A program made the translations under genes and the position numbers. From Plasmodium coatneyi (Eukaryota; Apicomplexa; Aconoidasida; Haemosporida; Plasmodiidae), in contig NC_033559.1 in assembly GCF_001680005.1 (NCBI RefSeq), forward strand, positions 1,178,001-1,242,000: a stretch of 64,000 nucleotides of DNA, in the 5' to 3' direction. Positions 1 to 10,811 of the stretch are shown here, one piece after another (the stretch's first letter is position 1; the number at the start of each line of letters is the position of its first letter). The notes beneath the pieces are model-generated. The model searched no databases. It was not told where the DNA came from and worked only from the letters and a program-made list of their open reading frames with translations.

Positions 1-676
1 CCTTATCACCAGTTAGGTATTGTTCATATTTATCTGCACAGGAGGGGCCTCCATTTTGTTTTAGTTGTTTCCATATAGTTCGGTAATCATAATAATAGTC
101 AAAGACCTTTTTTCTCCTCTTGAAGAAGTTTCTGTCATTAGTATTGTCAATAGTTCCATAACTACATGGACCGTTGTTGGACACACCGTTCAATTTACTA
201 TAGATTTGCTGCATAGTATCCTTAAATGAAGAACTTGATCCCCATTTATTACATAATATGTCCCCAAGCCAAAAATAGAAGAAGTCACATATTGTTGAAC
301 AGGGTGGCTTCCCCTCCTTCGTATTCACTTTAGATATGGAACACCATCCATTGGCAATTTTAGTGGCACATGTTGTCTTATTATTACATTGTCCACCAGG
401 CTCAAATTCCCTTAATTTACCACTTAAAATATCCTCTATTCCTGATATCCATGTGCTGCTCTCCTTACATGTTTGTTCGCCATTATTGAACTTATTATAC
501 ATTTGTTTGGAAGGTAATGTATTCACATTGCAGTCCTATGTATGAAATGTAATTGGCAATATGTATGTACATTCCTATATTCCTATTATATTATGTGCAC
601 ATAAAATATTAAATACATAATATATAACTACTCATGTTGTAAAGAAAAGAGAACGGACCCCTACCTCTTTCGACAT
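1..676 (-). CDS. PIR (vir-type) variant protein, 3' part beyond window
   Basis: Subtelomeric pir gene read on the minus strand. Exon 1 is 12 bp (676-665, encoding MSKE) followed by a GT donor at 664-663; exon 2 starts at 535 after an AG acceptor and stays open to base 1, giving about 182 residues. The translation has the family pattern: a leading Cys, the 'LPSKQMYNKFN' type start, a Cys-rich globular part and the signature CDFFYFWLGDIL (near 270-240). PIR proteins of this clade are exported or surface variant proteins of infected red cells; the family is large and most members have no proven function. The transmembrane and tail exons would lie left of the window. It is divergent from the plus-strand pir gene at 3862. 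Confidence 0.88.
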
Positions 677-1652
677 TTTCCCTGCAGCATATGTACATTT
701 TTTTGGTATATAATGAATTCATGTTAAAATGCGTTCTTCGCTTATAAGGTAATAAACATATATGTGTGGGAACATTTTTGATTTGTTCCTTATAATGATT
801 ATAGAAAAAACAAGCACATATTAAGCTTTTACTTTCTTATTCCTTCCATTTCATATTGTGCTTTCCTTTCAATTTTTTTCAAACAGTGACAGAACACATA
901 TACGTATATGTATCAAAGTCATTACATAAGTTCAAATATAATTAAAGATGAACATGTAAAAGAATGTGCTGTAATAATATAATGACGGGGAGGAATCAGG
1001 TTACGCATATATCCCCTATTTGTTCATTATATCAATGTATAATGTAAGTCCATACCCGAAAGGTTATATTATTACTCAACCTTCTTCATTTTGAGTATAC
1101 ATAATAATGGCACTTACTTCTTTAGGCAAAAAATTTCTATATTTATTATTGATGCATTCTCTCCTCTTCATTTAACAAAATTTTATAAATTGCTAACATA
1201 TATGTAGTATAGATCATATATGCATAGAGAACCTCTTCTTCCATTCCGTAATTTGCACATTTACGAATATGTAGTGGAATAGGAGCACACATATATTTAT
1301 AAAATGTGCACAGCAAGCATGATAGAAAAGAACAGGAATAATATGAGTATTATATATTATAGAGAAGAAAAATTGTATATATCCTTCATAATTAAGTTGC
1401 TTGCATTATACACCTTTCCATTCTTCTTTCATTTAAGACCCTTTAGTAATAGTAATTTTCCTTCTTACATCTTTTTACCCCTTTCTAAGTTATATTTTAA
1501 CCCACCTATACACAAAATATGTATATTCCTCCATCTGAGCTTGCCTTTTTTTTTTTTTTATAAATTCCATGCTGTATTCTACACATTATTTTATATCTAC
1601 ACCCTTTTCTTCCCTTCTTTCATAACTGCACTCATGATTCAAGATCCAGAAT
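677..1652. other. AT-rich upstream region of the minus-strand pir gene
   Basis: No convincing gene. The sequence is AT-rich with low-complexity stretches, for example a T-run near 1547-1559. A plus-strand open frame at 1304-1663 is Phe/Ile/Tyr-rich and looks like chance. It probably serves as promoter and 5' leader of the pir gene at 1-676. Confidence 0.5.
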
Positions 1653-2330
1653 TTGGGGTTTAGGGTTTAGCGTTTCAGGGTTTAGGATTTCAGGGTTTAG
1701 GGTTCAAGCGATCAGGGCTTAGGGTTATAGGGCTTAGGGTTATAGGGCTTATGGTTTAGGGCTCAGGATGTGAGAGTATGATTAAGGGTTTAGGGATCAG
1801 TGTTCATTGTCTGAAAGTGCGATTAAGTGTTTAGTTTTTACGGTTTACGCTGTAGAATTTAGAGTTCAGTATTTAGGGGTTCAGGTTAAGGATTTAGGGC
1901 TGAAGATTCAGTGTTTAGGGTTCAGGGTTTAGGGTTCAGGGTTCAAGGTTTAGGTTTTAGGGTTCAGGGTTCAAGATTTAGACTTTAGGTTTTATGTTTC
2001 AGGGTTTAGGTTTAGGGTTCAGGATACAGGTGTTCAGGGGTCAGTGTTCAGGAGTACTGGTTTTAGGATTTAGGGTTTCATGGCTTAGACCTTAGGTATT
2101 AGGTTTTATGGTTCTGTGTATAGGAATTGGTATTTCGATTTTAGGGTTTGGAGTTTAGAGTTTACGGTTTAGAGTTTCAGGGTTGAGGGTTCAGTGTTTT
2201 GGGGTTTAGGGTTCTGGGTTTAGGGTTCAGAGTTTAGGGTTTAGGTTTTATAGTTTAGGTTTTAGGTTTTATAGTTTATGCTTTAGGTCGTACTTTAGGG
2301 TTGAGGGTTCAGTGTTTAGACTAAGAGGAA
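1653..2330 (+). repeat. Degenerate telomere-like repeats, TT(T/C)AGGG orientation
   Basis: About 0.7 kb made almost wholly of diverged 6-8 bp units such as GGGTTTAGGGTTCAGGG with many single-base changes. The unit matches the Plasmodium telomere repeat (TTTAGGG / TTCAGGG). The G-rich strand is the plus strand. It is interstitial, lying between two pir genes, not at a chromosome tip, and is too degenerate to be a freshly added telomere. Confidence 0.85.
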
Positions 2331-2389
2331 CGTAGAATATACAGGAGGAGTGCATCCATTACAAATCTATATTTTTCTAGATAATCCCT

Positions 2390-2890
2390 AAATACTAGAA
2401 CTTGAATCCTAAGGCCTGAGTCCTGAAGTTTGAAATATAAATCCTAAATGCTGAACCCTGAACTCCTAAACGCTGAACCCTAAACCATAAAACCTAAAGC
2501 CTAAATCTTGAACACTCAAACCTAAACCCTGAACCTCTAAACCGTAAACGCCAGACGGTGAACCCTACACCATGATTCCTAAAACCTTGTATGTTTAAAT
2601 CCTTAAATATAAACCCTAAACCCTAAAACCTAAACCCTGAACCTTAAACCCTTAACACTGAACCCTGAATTCTACATGATAAACAATGAATCCTACACTC
2701 TACGCCCTACACACTAAAAGCTAAAACCTATAGGATATATGTGGAAACCTAAACCTTAAAACGTAGACCCTAAAACCCTAAACCCTGAACATTAAACCCT
2801 AAACCGTAAGCCCTAAACACTAACCCCTAACAGCTCTACGCTGAACCCTAAACGCTAAACCAAGAACCCTGGACCCGTGAACCCATACAA
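2390..2890 (-). repeat. Degenerate telomere-like repeats, inverted (CCCTAAA orientation)
   Basis: About 0.5 kb of CCCTAAACCCTGAACC-type units, the reverse complement of the array at 1653-2330. The two arrays meet head to head across a spacer of about 60 bp (about 2331-2389, non-telomeric, around 'aggaacgtagaatatacagg'). Units are diverged, so a perfect long hairpin is not expected, but the G-rich strand changes sides across the junction. Confidence 0.85.
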
Positions 2891-3861
2891 CTCTCTTCAG
2901 TTTTTTGATGTTATTTAACGCCTCCAAAACGTGCTCAACTTCGTAACCTCCGTTAATCATATTTATGGGGTAAAATATAAAAGAAGGAGCACATTTTTGT
3001 GTAAAATGTAATATGCATTAAGAAAAAGAAATGGGTGAAGTGTATGTAATGCATGGTGCACATCTTCATCTCATGGGAAAGCTATTTATAATGTAATTAT
3101 CAAGATAGAAGCAAAAGGAGGGAACGAAGTACGTGAATATATAAAATATAATGTTAAATGAGGAAAAGAGAACTCAGTTAACTCATCTATGAGAATATAT
3201 AGTTCGTATGGTCTACTTAAAATATACTTATATCTCATAAAGAAAAAGATGGGAAGAGATGGAAAGGATTGTTTAAGGAAGGAGTGAAGCAAAAGGAAAA
3301 AATTGCTCCTACTAATCAATGATAGAGTGGAGGGGGGAGGGGAGGTGTGTGCTTCCTCTATAGGAACTTTATTTGCACTAATAATTCTTAATGAACAACC
3401 CTTTTAAAAAGGGTAAAGTAATATAAATTAATATTATATCCGGAAGAAATTTTGTTCAGAAGGAAGGATGTTTGCGTTCTCTCATGTGTACAATAGGGGA
3501 GTAAGATAAATATTAGTATAATGTTTTGAGTAATCAAGTACAGGGAACAATAATGTAATAAATAAATAAGGAAGAAGCTAAAAAATTTGCTCACTTCCTC
3601 TTTTTTGTTTTACTTCCTTCCTCTACTCGTTCCTACATTTTTATGCCTTAATTATATTTATATGTGCTAATTTAATACATGTGTGTGTGTGTGTATATGT
3701 TATCTTTTGAACCATAAGAAATGAGCATGGAATAGGAGAAAATTTTGGTATATACTAATGATGATAGAACAGCCAAGGGTATACATACTTCTCTTTTTTC
3801 TAATTATATGAATATTGTATAACATATAAATTAATATTATATACAAAAATATACATAAGAA
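2891..3861. promoter_or_regulatory. Upstream region of the plus-strand pir gene
   Basis: AT-rich, with no supported gene. Short minus-strand open frames (3086-3319, 3388-3594) are low-complexity and lack family features. A (TG)n microsatellite lies near 3683-3694. It probably contains the promoter and 5' leader of the gene starting at 3862. Confidence 0.4.
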
Positions 3862-6800
3862 ATGTCAGAAACGGCACCAGCAGAAACTACAGAACCGTCC
3901 TTGCCGGTTATGCTCTTATTTAAAAGTGAATGCATAAATACATAATACACGCATATAGTAATTTATGCATGTAATGTACTAAATGAAGGAGTATAAAATA
4001 TATAGAAATGTACATTTCAATGAATTCCATTTATAGCCGGAAGATTTGGAAGAATTACCTTCCCATAAGAACTATTATAGTAAATTCGAAGATGGAGCAA
4101 GTAGTTGTACTGAGAATCCTTGGCTTGCTGGAATAGACGGTGCATTGACGCGATATAGTGAAGTTAAAAGTGATGTTGTTAAAATTGCAAATGCTTTCTG
4201 CTTTGTGTCTAACGTGGACAATAATTATCCACAGTACCAAGATCGTTGTAATTTTTTAAATTACTGGTTGGGGAGTATAATACCTGACAGTTCAGACACT
4301 AATTTATTTTCGAGCGTTATGAACGCAATTTGGGCCGAACTCCAAAAGCTAAATACTAATGATGACTGCAAAATTACAGAGGACAGTATAGACAAGGACA
4401 CTTTCTTTCCAAGGAAAATAGTATTCGATTATTGGCATAACTATAATGAAATAAAAACCCAGTTACAGAGTAGTGGGTCTGGGTGTGTTCAAAAATATGA
4501 GACCTACGTGCAGGACATTGATAAAGTCTATAAAAATGTGCGCTCAGACTGTACAGGGAAGTTCAGTGATCCGTATTGTGCGAAATTTCAGGAGAAGCTG
4601 GATCAATACGACCCGGAGAAACTGCTCAGTTCGACATGCACTACACAGGCATCGAAGCATGCTGCAGTGGGAGTAAAGGGGCAGCCACTCCTGACGGTTA
4701 ACTTCCCTTTATTCAAAGTGTATATACATAAATATATGTGTGTGCGCACAATAATAATTTATTTACATAATGTAATAAAAGTAGGAATAAAAGAATATAC
4801 AGAGGGAACATATATACACTTCCCCGACTAACTCTACAGGAGAAAAACTTAAGCACGTTGGGCTCTAAGGTAAAATACTATAACAGGTTCGAGAAGAAGG
4901 AATTTACCTGTCCATATAGCGCTAAAGAAGGAGGAGTGAAGACCCAGTTGGAAGAGTGTTCTGAAATCAAAAAGGAAGCTGCGAATATTGCAAAAGGCTT
5001 GTGTCATGTATCGTCCGCGATTGGAGTCGATGGGGACTATGATGTGCGTTGTGGTTTCCTCTATTATTGGCTAGGGGATTTAGTATGGAGAAGTGCTGGA
5101 ATTACAAATGGTAGTTCATTTATAAGTGCTATGCAATGTATATATAAAACACTTCCAGCATTCGGCGTTGAGAACAATTGCAAACTCCTATACGAAGACG
5201 CCAATGAAATTAGCCAGACAATGTTCAGTTATTGGAAAATTGTAAATGACTTCTCTAATGACTATGATGATATAAAGGTGAAACTAGAATCTCATGGCAA
5301 TTCTTGTGATGAAGGGTACTATAAACATTTACAGGAAGCGGAGCAAGCATTTGAAACATTAAGTAGTGATTGTAAAAGCAAAGGGGACAAAGATCCATAT
5401 TGTAAGGAATTCAAGTTCAAGTATGGGGAGAACAGTAGTCAGAACCCACTGACCTTATCATCTGAGCAAGGAACAACTTCAGGGAAGATTGCAGTTCATA
5501 AAAACGTTACATTACAATTGAAATATACGGCACAACATTTAGCAGATGCTGCTAAAAAGAAAAAAGCAAGAGAAGCACAACTACAGGACAGTGCAAGAGG
5601 TCCCGAACTGGGTGCTCCGCAATATGCTTCTCCTTCTATCCTAAACCAGGTAAGTACAACAACTACGTCAACAACAAACAACAACAATAATAGAAAATTA
5701 TTCCTTCTTCTTTAGGATAAATATATAAACATGTTATTGATGTAATATTTAATGTTCACAATGAAGAGAGGATGGTCTAAGAAAGGAAAGGGTCTAAGGA
5801 GGGAAAAAAAGGAAGGTATAAATACGAAGGAAAGGAAGGTCTAGGGAAGGAAAGGGTCTAAGGAGGGAAAAAAAGGAAGGTATAAATACGAAGGAAAGGG
5901 AGGGTCTAAGGAGGAGGAAAGAAAGGAGGGGGTATAAGGAGAAGGAAGAAAAGGAGGGTCTAACGAGGAAGAAGGAAGATTGTTAGGGTGGTGGTAGGGT
6001 GGTTGGTGGAAGGAAGGTTGTTAGGTGGTAGGTGAAAGGTTGTTAGGGGTGGTATTTTTTTTTTTACGTGTGTAGGAGGGTTAGTATTTCTACTTAGGTT
6101 GTTAAGGTGTTATCTTTTCAAATTGTTTTGAGTTTCTATGCTCCATATTCTAGGAAGGCTAGGAAGGGCATAATTCAATGAAGGAGGGCACCGGTGTTAG
6201 GTGCCTGGAAGGAAGGATTAAGGGTATTATAATGAGGGGATCATGGTGTAGGAGTGGGGTTCAGGGTTTAGGAATCAGATTTCGGGTTTAGGGTTTAGGG
6301 TTGAGGTATAGGAATGGGATTTAGAGTTTAGGGATCACGGTTTAGGTATCGATTTTCGGTTTTAGGTTGAGTGTTTAGCGTATGTGAGTAGTGTTTTTGG
6401 TATAAGGTGTCGGATTTCGTACTTTTGGTTCAGGCTTCCGTGTAGTGGGTTGTAGGATTGAATGTGTATATATATTGGATTTCGGGTTTAGAGTTCAGGT
6501 TTCAATGTATAGGAATTCCGTTTTCGGATTTAGTTTTAGGGTATAGGAATCAGATTTTGTGTTTAGGTTTATGATATAGGAATCGCATTTCGGTTTTAGG
6601 GATATAGGACTTCGGATTTTGGGTTTAGGATCCAACAATATAGCCTGGTGTTTAAAAAGAGAAGAGTTTTTCTTGTTGAAAGGTAAAGCTTCTCGCGGAC
6701 AGGGGGTTACCTACGATGAATTAAATGAGGCTCCTGCCTGTTAGGAAATATTTCTGGCAGATGGGCCATCCGGAGACTGGGTGAACCGGACAGGAGGAAA

Positions 6801-8509
6801 ACTTGACAAGGGGATGATCCGGTAGAGGGGTCCAACCGGACAACCGGAGTCCAACCGGAGAAGGGGTCCAAGAGGAAAAGGGGAGAATGGACGAGGGGGT
6901 TAACCGGACAAGGGAAAAGGAACCAGACAAGGGGGGGAAGGAAACCGGACAAGGGGGGAAGGAAACCGGACAAGGGGGGAAGGAAACCGGACAAGGGGGG
7001 AAGGAAACCGGAAAAGGGGGGAAGGAAACCGGACAAGGGGGGAAGGAAACCGGAAAAGGGGGGAAGGAAACCGGAAAAGGGGGGAAGGAAACCGGAAAAG
7101 GGGGGAAAGAAACCGGAAAAGGGAGGAAGGAACCGGACAAGGGGGACAACGGGACAAGGGAGACAAGCGTGAAAGGTGCACCCTGAAAAAGGGTGGATAA
7201 AAAAGAATAAGGGGAAAAAATATTAAAAAGACAAGAAGAGAAAAAAAATTTTAAAGGGGGGAAAGAACAAAAGGGTGTACATGAAAAATACATATATATA
7301 TGAACACATTCTGCTCAATTACATATTTATAGGGAGGGGAGGACCCATATTTAACCAAATTACCCGCAAAGGAGGTGTACGAGAATTTCAATTTAAAGCT
7401 AAGTAAATGTGCTACGTATAACATTAAAACAGATGATGTGAAGGTACAATTAGAAAGTACATTATCAAATCATAGAGATGCTAAAAGTCGTGTAGAGGAA
7501 ATTATGGATGCCTGGTGTGCTACCTCCAAAATGGGTTCGCAGGATCCATCTTACAGTTTACGATGTGACTTTTTCTATTATTGGCTAGGAGATATGTTAT
7601 GGAAGAATTCAACTGATACTGCTTTATTCCGTAGTACTATGGAACAGGTTTACAATAAATTGAAGGAATTAAAGGAAGGGGGGAAATTGAAGGTGGAAAA
7701 TGAATGTAAACCTATGGACAAAAGAGTGGACAGGAATCTTTTCAAACAAAGGAAAAAACTATGTGATCACTCTCGTGACTATGGAACATTTCAAACAAGA
7801 TTGAAAACTTATCACAACTCATGCACGGAAGAATTCAAGGACTATCTGAAGGACATTTTCCAAACTTATGATAATCTGCAAAAGGAATGTAGTGGTAAGA
7901 CTGATGACTACTGTAAAGATTTTGAAGATAAATATAAGCCATACTGCAGTCGGGACTTAGCAAAATTATCATGTTCTGAAGGAATAAGTACGGCAGCCGC
8001 CGCTGCTATCTCTTCCATAGTAGGAATAGGAGCATTACCACTGACTGCTTTCTTTTTATATAAAGTAAGTACATACAATTACCACTATGTATTTGAAATA
8101 TGCATATATACATATGCTATATATACATATGTACGTGCATATATATATTCATGTATATATGTAGATATATATTCTTTCCACTCTAACACCTCCTCTTCCC
8201 CCTTCTATTTCTTAGTATGATCTTCTACCTTCCTGGATAAGTGACTCCTTTGGGATCAGCAGCAGAAGCAATAATAGAAGCAGAGGACGAAGATCAACAA
8301 CGGGACGTCATCACTTTGACGACACATTAGCAACAGACAGTTCAACAATAGCCCCTACCGCATATTCAAGAGAAACAAATTTCACGATCGGTGAAACAAC
8401 AGATTCTTCCACCATATATAACATACAATCTACAAGAACAAGAAGAACAGGAAACAGTAGGCAACAGCGACAGAGGCAAAGAACAAATATAGCTTATCAA
8501 AACATGTAA
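3862..8509 (+). CDS. Three-domain PIR protein with one C-terminal membrane segment
   Basis: My five-exon model: 3862-3906 (MSETAPAETTEPSLP), 4037-4672, 4840-5649, 7333-8064, 8216-8509. All junctions are phase 0 and the sum is 838 residues. Exons 2, 3 and 4 each encode a complete PIR-type globular domain with its own WLG signature (NYWLGSII, YYWLGDLVW, YYWLGDMLW) and spaced cysteines. Only the third domain ends in a membrane helix (near 8000-8063, AAAAAISSIVGIGALPLT), followed by an Arg/Ser/Thr-rich tail in exon 5. No start exon or membrane exon is seen between domains, which argues for one gene over three. The donor of exon 2 is the least certain: GTAAAG at 4673 is preferred, a later GT near 4721 is possible. 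The intron at 5650-7332 is unusually long and repeat-filled. Function is unknown; PIRs are variant exported or surface proteins. Confidence 0.75.
5770..5960 (+). repeat. Tandem duplicated purine-rich block
   Basis: A block containing 'aaggaaagggtctaagg' followed by 'ggaaggtataaatacgaagg' occurs near 5773-5835 and again near 5841-5903, with a third, more diverged purine-rich copy after 5905. It lies in intron 3 of the three-domain pir gene. Confidence 0.75.
6240..6640 (+). repeat. Degenerate telomere-like repeats inside a pir intron
   Basis: Scattered GGGTTTAGGGTTTAGGG and TTCAGGG motifs mixed with 'ataggaatc(g/a)' spacers, G-rich on the coding strand of the pir gene. More diverged than the arrays at 1653-2890. 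It would be transcribed in the pre-mRNA if the gene model is right. Confidence 0.7.
6915..7140 (+). repeat. 21-bp minisatellite, about ten copies
   Basis: A 21-bp unit with core 'aaggggggaaggaaaccgga' is repeated head to tail about ten times with small changes (ggacaagg or ggaaaagg variants). As the unit is a multiple of three, several frames stay open on both strands across it; this is a by-product of the period, and I do not call a gene. It ends about 190 bp before exon 4 of the pir gene. Confidence 0.9.
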
Positions 8510-9508
8510 CACCATTGTAATTTAACACTTAGAAGAGAGGGGAAGGGCCGAATGTTCTTCCTTCCTTCCCACCCTTCGGAAGGGAGGAAGGGAACATAAA
8601 TAACCACAGCATGCATACAGTGCAGGAGCAGGATGACACTTTTCCTGTTTTTCCCGTTTGCTTTTTTTTGTTTTCCTTTTCCGCATTGTACGGAAGTGTT
8701 CATTTATTTTGTTACAAATTCTTATCTTAATAATTTTCTTCTTTCTTTTTGTCTTAAGGTGCAATTATGGACATTTTGAAAAGGTGCTCCAAATTGTGCG
8801 TGGCGTTTTGCGCAGGAGGTCCGCAGTGGTTCGCCCGTCTTTTTGGCTATTTTATGCTCTCGTTATTTCTGCCTCCTTGGCTCGTATTATTTTTTTCCCC
8901 CCCCCTCCTTTTTTTTTACTTTTCCTTTTTTTTTTTTTTATAACCCCGCTTTGCTCTCGCCCTCGTGCTTCGTCTTTTTTGTCTGGTTGGGGGGGGGGAG
9001 CGAAATATAGGGGGCTTCTATGGCGCCAAAGAGTAGCTTAAAGGAGGGAAAAATTTTGTTCCCCATGAGGCTTGGCTTCCCCCCCTTTTTTGAGAATGGG
9101 CGGCTCCTTGCGCAGGCTGTGCGCATTCTCAAGGAAGTATCTTCCCATCTTTTCTCCATTTCCTTTTTTCACCATTTTTCTCCCTTGATTTTAACTTTCC
9201 CTTTTATTTTTTTATTTCCAATCCACTCTTTCGGCCCCGCAAAGTCTCATTGTGCACAAAAAAAAAAAAAAGAAAAAAAAGAAAAAGGATCTTTTCAGCT
9301 ACCTTTTACAGTTGGGGCAATTATTCCCAACGGTGAAATGGTTAAGAATGCAAATTTGAAGGACACTCTTTTGCTGTCCTTCCTTACAAATACAAACGCG
9401 AAATAGTTTGTGGGAAAAAAGAAAAAAAAATTCAGTTCCTCATTTGGGCGATAAAGGAAGCACACGTAGGGGCAGAAGGGGGCCTGCAAATGAGCCGAGT
9501 CGGCAGGC
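8510..9508. other. Convergent spacer; subtelomere to core transition
   Basis: Lies between the end of the pir gene (+) and the 3' end of RPC10 (-). The left part still resembles subtelomeric DNA; from about 8.75 kb it becomes more GC-rich, with C/T-rich runs and homopolymers (near 8898-8940, 9259-9282). No gene is supported. It holds the 3' regions of both flanking genes and marks where pir-type sequence stops. Confidence 0.5.
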
Positions 9509-9975
9509 TCACTCCTTCCAGTGATGGTTGCACTTAATGCAAATGTAGAAGAGCGTGCTGGGTTCGTCCGCTGACCGGATTTGCATGCTGTAGAAGTACG
9601 CTTCGTCATGTGTACACTTGGGGCAGACGGCTGCGGAGGGGGGAGGAAGAAGTGGGTACAAAATGGGTGCAAATGTGGGTGCACAATACAGCATTCGAAA
9701 GGATCACGAGATGATCCCAGTGGAGAAACAAACGGTCTGAACGTTGGGCACGTTCTCTCCTCTATCTGCTGCCTACCCTGCGTCTTGGACATATTTTTGT
9801 TGTTCACGTCAACGGCATCCAGGGGGATGGTTTTGTTAAGTTCCCTGCAATCGAACTTGTTAAAAATTTTGTTCTTTATTCTGTACTTAAAGTTACATGT
9901 TTTGCAGTAGAAGTACACGCCATTTTCGATGTTTACGAGGACGATGTTGTGGCAGTTGGGACAGAAGAAAGCCAT
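9509..9975 (-). CDS. RPC10: DNA-directed RNA polymerase III subunit C11/RPC10
   Basis: Two exons, 9975-9777 and 9630-9509, joined in phase 1, give 106 residues, close to the about 110 of yeast and human homologues. The N-terminal zinc ribbon shows CPNC near residue 4 and CKTC about 20 residues later. The C-terminal TFIIS-like zinc ribbon has CPKC and CIKC. It carries the RSADEPSTLFY segment, whose Asp-Glu pair forms the RNA-cleavage hairpin in Pol III subunit 11. This subunit supports proofreading cleavage, termination and reinitiation by Pol III in the nucleus. The start is the ATG before AFFCPNCH. It is divergent from ADSL across about 0.84 kb. Other TFIIS-fold proteins (RPB9, RPA12) are less likely given the size and the RSADEP motif. 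Confidence 0.9.
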
Positions 9976-10811
9976 GGTGGTGGTCAAGAAAGCGGGGGTC
10001 TTCTATTGGGGCTTCTTAAATGGAGGTGATAGTTTTATCGGAGGATCAGCTCTCCGTAAAACTTCAACTCGGGTTTACCTCCCGTTGTGCGCAATTCATG
10101 GGGTGGTGAGTCATACAAACTGCTCCATCCGCTCATGCGGGACGCGCACGCGTTTCAGACTCAGCCACTCGACATCCTAAAAGAAGGCCTCCCGCCAGGG
10201 CGTACATCTCCCTCTATTTGTTACGGCTTCGAGAAGGAAAACTATTCATAGAGAGAACACTTGTGTGGCTAGCCTTCTCCAATCATCTAGGGGGACCAAA
10301 CGGGCGGGATATTACTTCCTGGTCCCACTTTGCTAAGTACCAAAAAGGACAATAAGGGGGGAAACATCGCCTCCTTTTTTTTAAAAAAAAAAATCTGCAA
10401 TTTTATCTGACTCAGCGTATTTTTTTTTTTTTTTTTTTTTTTTTTCAAAAAATATTCACGGGGCGACTGAGACGTTACCAACTTGATAGCCCTTCCCCCG
10501 AAAGGAAATTTTTTTTTTTTTAAAATACTTTCCATTCTGCTGTATAAGTATGAGCACTTTAGGAATGCTCCCCCCATCCGCTACATGCTGAGGTATTAGT
10601 CTGCTTGAAAAACACTCGCCTATATTACTGTGGGGCACAGTTGACGCTGCTTTTTTTTTTTTTTTTTTCATCCTCGGTTGGGATGGTATACGCTTCTGTA
10701 GAGAGCGCTTCTTCTCGTTAGCGATTCCACCGGTTGTGGTCACTGTGGGGCTGTTCACGGCGGTAGGAGGAGGCCCTTGCCGGTGTCCAGTGGGCAGGTT
10801 TTCCCGAGGAG
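9976..10811. promoter_or_regulatory. Divergent promoter region RPC10 / ADSL
   Basis: No gene is supported. Contains long poly-T/A runs (10373-10391, 10419-10446, 10511-10522, 10652-10669), typical of Plasmodium promoters as nucleosome-disfavouring tracts. It must carry the 5' regions of both RPC10 (-) and ADSL (+). Confidence 0.5.

Larger units (their letters stand above)
5650..7332 (+). other. Long repeat-filled intron 3 of the three-domain pir gene
   Basis: Runs from a GTAAGT donor at 5650 to a TTTATAG acceptor ending at 7332. It contains, in order, a duplicated block of about 60 bp (5770-5900), purine-rich degenerate GGAAGG repeats (to about 6050), telomere-like TTTAGGG motifs (6240-6640) and a 21-bp minisatellite (6915-7140). 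No coding exon is evident inside. Confidence 0.7.

Noticed and set aside
1304..1663. 119-residue frame rich in Phe/Ile/Tyr upstream of the telomere-like repeats
   Set aside because: Composition-driven in AT-rich DNA; no cysteine pattern, splice logic or family match.
1653..2890. CRISPR array or origin
   Set aside because: Units are degenerate telomere-type motifs without spacer structure, in a eukaryote.
4055..5687. Treating the second and third PIR domains as independent single-exon genes
   Set aside because: They lack start codons of their own, begin after good splice acceptors, and the second has no membrane segment.
6707..7293. Overlapping repeat-protein frames on both strands in the minisatellite
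   Set aside because: The 21-bp period keeps frames open automatically; there are no signal, homology or splice features, and the region sits inside a pir intron.
9295..9987. A single 230-residue minus-strand gene at the RPC10 locus
   Set aside because: The open frame runs through an intron; splicing 9777 to 9630 restores both zinc ribbons and the normal size of 106 residues.
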